Assembly (NCBI GenBank): GCA_026710825.1
Contig: JAPOQH010000116.1
Coordinates: 96,901 to 160,900, forward strand
DNA: 64,000 nt
Direction of reading: 5' to 3'
Source of the DNA: Chloroflexota bacterium
GTDB lineage: Bacteria; Chloroflexota; Dehalococcoidia; Lucifugimonadales; UBA3495
How positions within the stretch are numbered: position 1 is the first letter of the stretch; each line of letters opens with the position of its first letter. The notes below the pieces were generated by a model. That model was not told the DNA's origin and did no database searches. It saw only the letters and a program-made list of their open reading frames with translations. Position numbers and translations under genes: made by a program. Shown piece by piece: positions 62,324-64,000 of the stretch.

Positions 62324-63637
62324 TTAGCGGCCCGATTCCTCCGACAATGTGGCATTCTCTGCGGCGTTTGCTTCGTAGTCCGTATTGGGTGTGGACGTCT
62401 CCGCGAGGGCCTCAGCGAGCGCGCTCCGATGCACCTCTCCCACCAGCACGTTGTTTTCGTCGCAACATGGAACGGGGAAATTGCTGGACATGGCGACCGG
62501 TATCAGTTCATCGAACGTGGTAGATGGTGAGACAGCCTGGTATTCGCGGTCAACGTACTCCCAGGCTTCGTCGATCCGTTTGACGCCGGCGCGCAGGGCG
62601 CGTTCCGCGTCAGTAATGGTGAGCATGCCGATGTAGTGCTCGCGCATGTCAACCACCCACGCGGCATCACCATCACTGTTGCCGATGGTGTGAAGGGCTG
62701 CCCGCGGCCCCTGGTGTCCCATCACGGTGGCCTTGGGCGTTACCATCACCTTGTTGGCGGTAAGCACGCTTTCGAGGCGGACGTCCTGGGTGAAATCGCC
62801 GACGTATTCGTCCTCGGGCCGAAGCACGATGTCCTCGGGTGATCCGATTTGCGCAACCTGACCGTCGTGCATGATGGCGATGCGGTCGCCGAGGTTCAGC
62901 GCTTCGTTCAAGTCGTGGGTGATGAATACGATGGTCTTGTGGAGTTCGTTCTGGAGCCGCAGAAGCTCGTCCTGCATTTGCCGGCGGATCAGGGGATCCA
63001 ACCCGCTGAACGGCTCGTCCATAAGAAGGATGTCGGTGTCCACGGCCAGGGCCCTGGCCAGTCCGACCCGCTGCTGCATACCGCCCGACAGTTGGCGAGG
63101 ATAAGCTTCTTCCCAACCGCCAAGCCCAACCAGGTCCAACACCTCTTTGGTACGGGCATAGCGTTCCTGCTTGGCGACTCCCTGGACTTCCAGGCCCCAG
63201 CTCGCGTTGTCCAAGACGTTGCGGTGGGGTTGCAGGCCGTAATGCTGGAAGACCATGGCGATGTTCGCACGGCGGAACTCCATGAGTTCCTTGTCGCTCA
63301 TGCCGGTGATATCCCGGCCGTCGATTATGATTTGGCCGGTAGTGGGTTCGATCAGACGGATGAGGCAGCGGACCATGGTCGATTTGCCGCTGCCCGAAAG
63401 GCCCATGATGACAAACGTTTCGCCGCGATCGACCTCAAAGGACACATCCTGGAGACCTATTACGTTCCCCAGTTCGCTTTGAAAGAAAGGCTTGTCACGG
63501 CCAGCGTACTGCGGGTCGAACACTCGGTCCGGGTTCCTACCGAACACTTTCCATACGGAATTAACCTGTATGAAAGGTTGCCCATCCGGCTCGATGTGGG
63601 GGGAATACGTGTTGGCTGTGTAGTCGTCGGTAGCCAT
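62324..63637 (-). CDS. proV: Glycine betaine/proline-type ABC transporter ATP-binding protein with CBS domains
   Basis: A 437-residue ATPase: Walker A GLSGSGKST (about 80-88), signature LSGGMQQRVGLARAL (about 180), Walker B ILLMDEPFSGLDP, switch His in ITHDLNEAL. The C-terminal 140 residues hold paired CBS-like segments (AWVVDMREHYIGMLTITDAERAL; NFPVPCCDENNVLVGEV), which sense ionic strength or nucleotides in OpuA-type transporters. The ATG at 63637 is chosen over an upstream start within the promoter region. Confidence 0.93.
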   Translation of the reverse strand: MATDDYTANTYSPHIEPDGQPFIQVNSVWKVFGRNPDRVFDPQYAGRDKPFFQSELGNVIGLQDVSFEVDRGETFVIMGLSGSGKSTMVRCLIRLIEPTTGQIIIDGRDITGMSDKELMEFRRANIAMVFQHYGLQPHRNVLDNASWGLEVQGVAKQERYARTKEVLDLVGLGGWEEAYPRQLSGGMQQRVGLARALAVDTDILLMDEPFSGLDPLIRRQMQDELLRLQNELHKTIVFITHDLNEALNLGDRIAIMHDGQVAQIGSPEDIVLRPEDEYVGDFTQDVRLESVLTANKVMVTPKATVMGHQGPRAALHTIGNSDGDAAWVVDMREHYIGMLTITDAERALRAGVKRIDEAWEYVDREYQAVSPSTTFDELIPVAMSSNFPVPCCDENNVLVGEVHRSALAEALAETSTPNTDYEANAAENATLSEESGR

Positions 63638-63693
63638 AAGGGACACCCCCGGCGCCGGCACAAAGCGTCGTGATATCGTTGCGTTGGATATCC

Positions 63694-63723
63694 ACCGTAG
63701 GCCGGGTAACAACAGTTTGTCAA
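63694..63723 (-). promoter_or_regulatory. proV: Candidate promoter of proV
   Basis: A consensus TTGACA (63723-63718) is followed after 18 bp by TACGGT (63699-63694), a weak -10. The predicted leader is about 50 nt. Confidence 0.5.
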
Positions 63724-63760
63724 CCCTGAAGGAGGTTCAAGGTGGATGCCCCGAATCAGG

Positions 63761-63795
63761 CGAGCGGCGGCTTGTAGCACGTTGGCCGCCGCTCG
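63761..63795. repeat. Inverted repeat upstream of proV
   Basis: CGAGCGGCGGC (63761-63771) and GCCGCCGCTCG (63785-63795) form a perfect 11-bp stem with a 13-base loop. It lies about 38 bp upstream of the proV -35 box, and could be a regulator site or the terminator of a gene beyond the window. Confidence 0.5.
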
Positions 63796-64000
63796 TGAGT
63801 TGCTCATCTATCGACGAAATCGCGGTTCGTTTTGCTTGCTGTTGAACTCCTTTCCGTCGGTCAGTTGCTGGGTTGGTTTGGTTTTTCAGGGTTCCTGGGG
63901 GTCCAGGTTGTCGGCGCTACGGCCCGAGAGCGTGGTTGCCATGTTGAGTCCTAGAGTCCCACGTGCTGACCGCCATGCTGATGAGAGTTTCACCTCTCAC

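Larger units (their letters stand above)
63638..64000. other. Upstream region of the proVWX set, to the window end
   Basis: 363 bp with no gene that I can support. It holds the proV promoter (63694-63723) and an 11-bp inverted repeat (63761-63795). Confidence 0.55.

Overview
This window is high-GC chromosomal DNA from a bacterium, most likely a Chloroflexota lineage such as SAR202 or another Dehalococcoidia relative. That placement is an inference from gene content. There are four luciferase-type flavin monooxygenases, a Rieske oxygenase pair, a SAR202-like mix of dehydrogenases, carboxymuconolactone-decarboxylase-fold proteins and an RraA-like aldolase, and a betaine-type transporter whose binding protein carries a long Val-Glu-Lys repeat. 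Housekeeping anchors are trpS, gyrA, dnaN and ilvD. I found no rRNA, tRNA, CRISPR array, intact insertion sequence or phage gene.

Layout. 1-534: end of a metallo-beta-lactamase-fold gene. 616-2381 (minus): thiolase plus DUF35 OB-fold partner. 2782-10930 (minus): trpS, a small membrane protein, a 735-residue three-module protein (degenerate HD, AroQ-type chorismate mutase, tryptophanyl-tRNA-synthetase-like), a hydrolase, gyrA, a catalytically dead glutamine-amidotransferase-like protein and an orphan VapB. 11006-18211 (minus): envelope genes (FAD oxidoreductase, flippase-like protein, Agl23-like glycosyltransferase), a PaREP1/HEPN protein, a TPR protein and an AlaX-type editing protein. 18212-19220: a gene-poor, repeat-bearing stretch. 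19221-39832 (plus): a HEPN-like gene, dnaN, ilvD and several catabolic sets, including the Rieske alpha/beta oxygenase and an ABC-exporter/binding-protein/SDR/alcohol-dehydrogenase/amidohydrolase run. 40011-53003 (minus): two paralogous branched-chain-type binding proteins flanking an FN3 sensor-like protein, an amidase with an AtzG/GatC-like partner, TldD/PmbA, a PD-(D/E)XK protein, a CMD protein, two flavin monooxygenases and a TlpA-type lipoprotein. 53095-58143 (plus): AI-2E-type permease, a radical-SAM-like protein without its cluster cysteines, a DUF1800 protein and an NHL propeller. 58224-63637 (minus): CMD protein, RraA-like protein and a ProV-ProW-ProX transporter.

The most unusual item is the fusion at 4078-6285. 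Its middle module matches E. coli AroQ chorismate mutase gaplessly at most catalytic positions. Its C-terminal module is an archaeal/eukaryotic-style TrpRS fold with a weakened HIGH motif and no KMSKS, and it sits just upstream of the real trpS. I propose that it is a tryptophan-responsive chorismate mutase, by analogy with HisZ, the HisRS-like regulatory subunit of HisG. Other strong leads are a pseudo-radical-SAM protein, a dead class I amidotransferase coupled to gyrA, an in-frame amber codon separating an exported sensor-like module from a leaderless binding protein, and a 40-bp perfect palindrome upstream of the sister binding protein.
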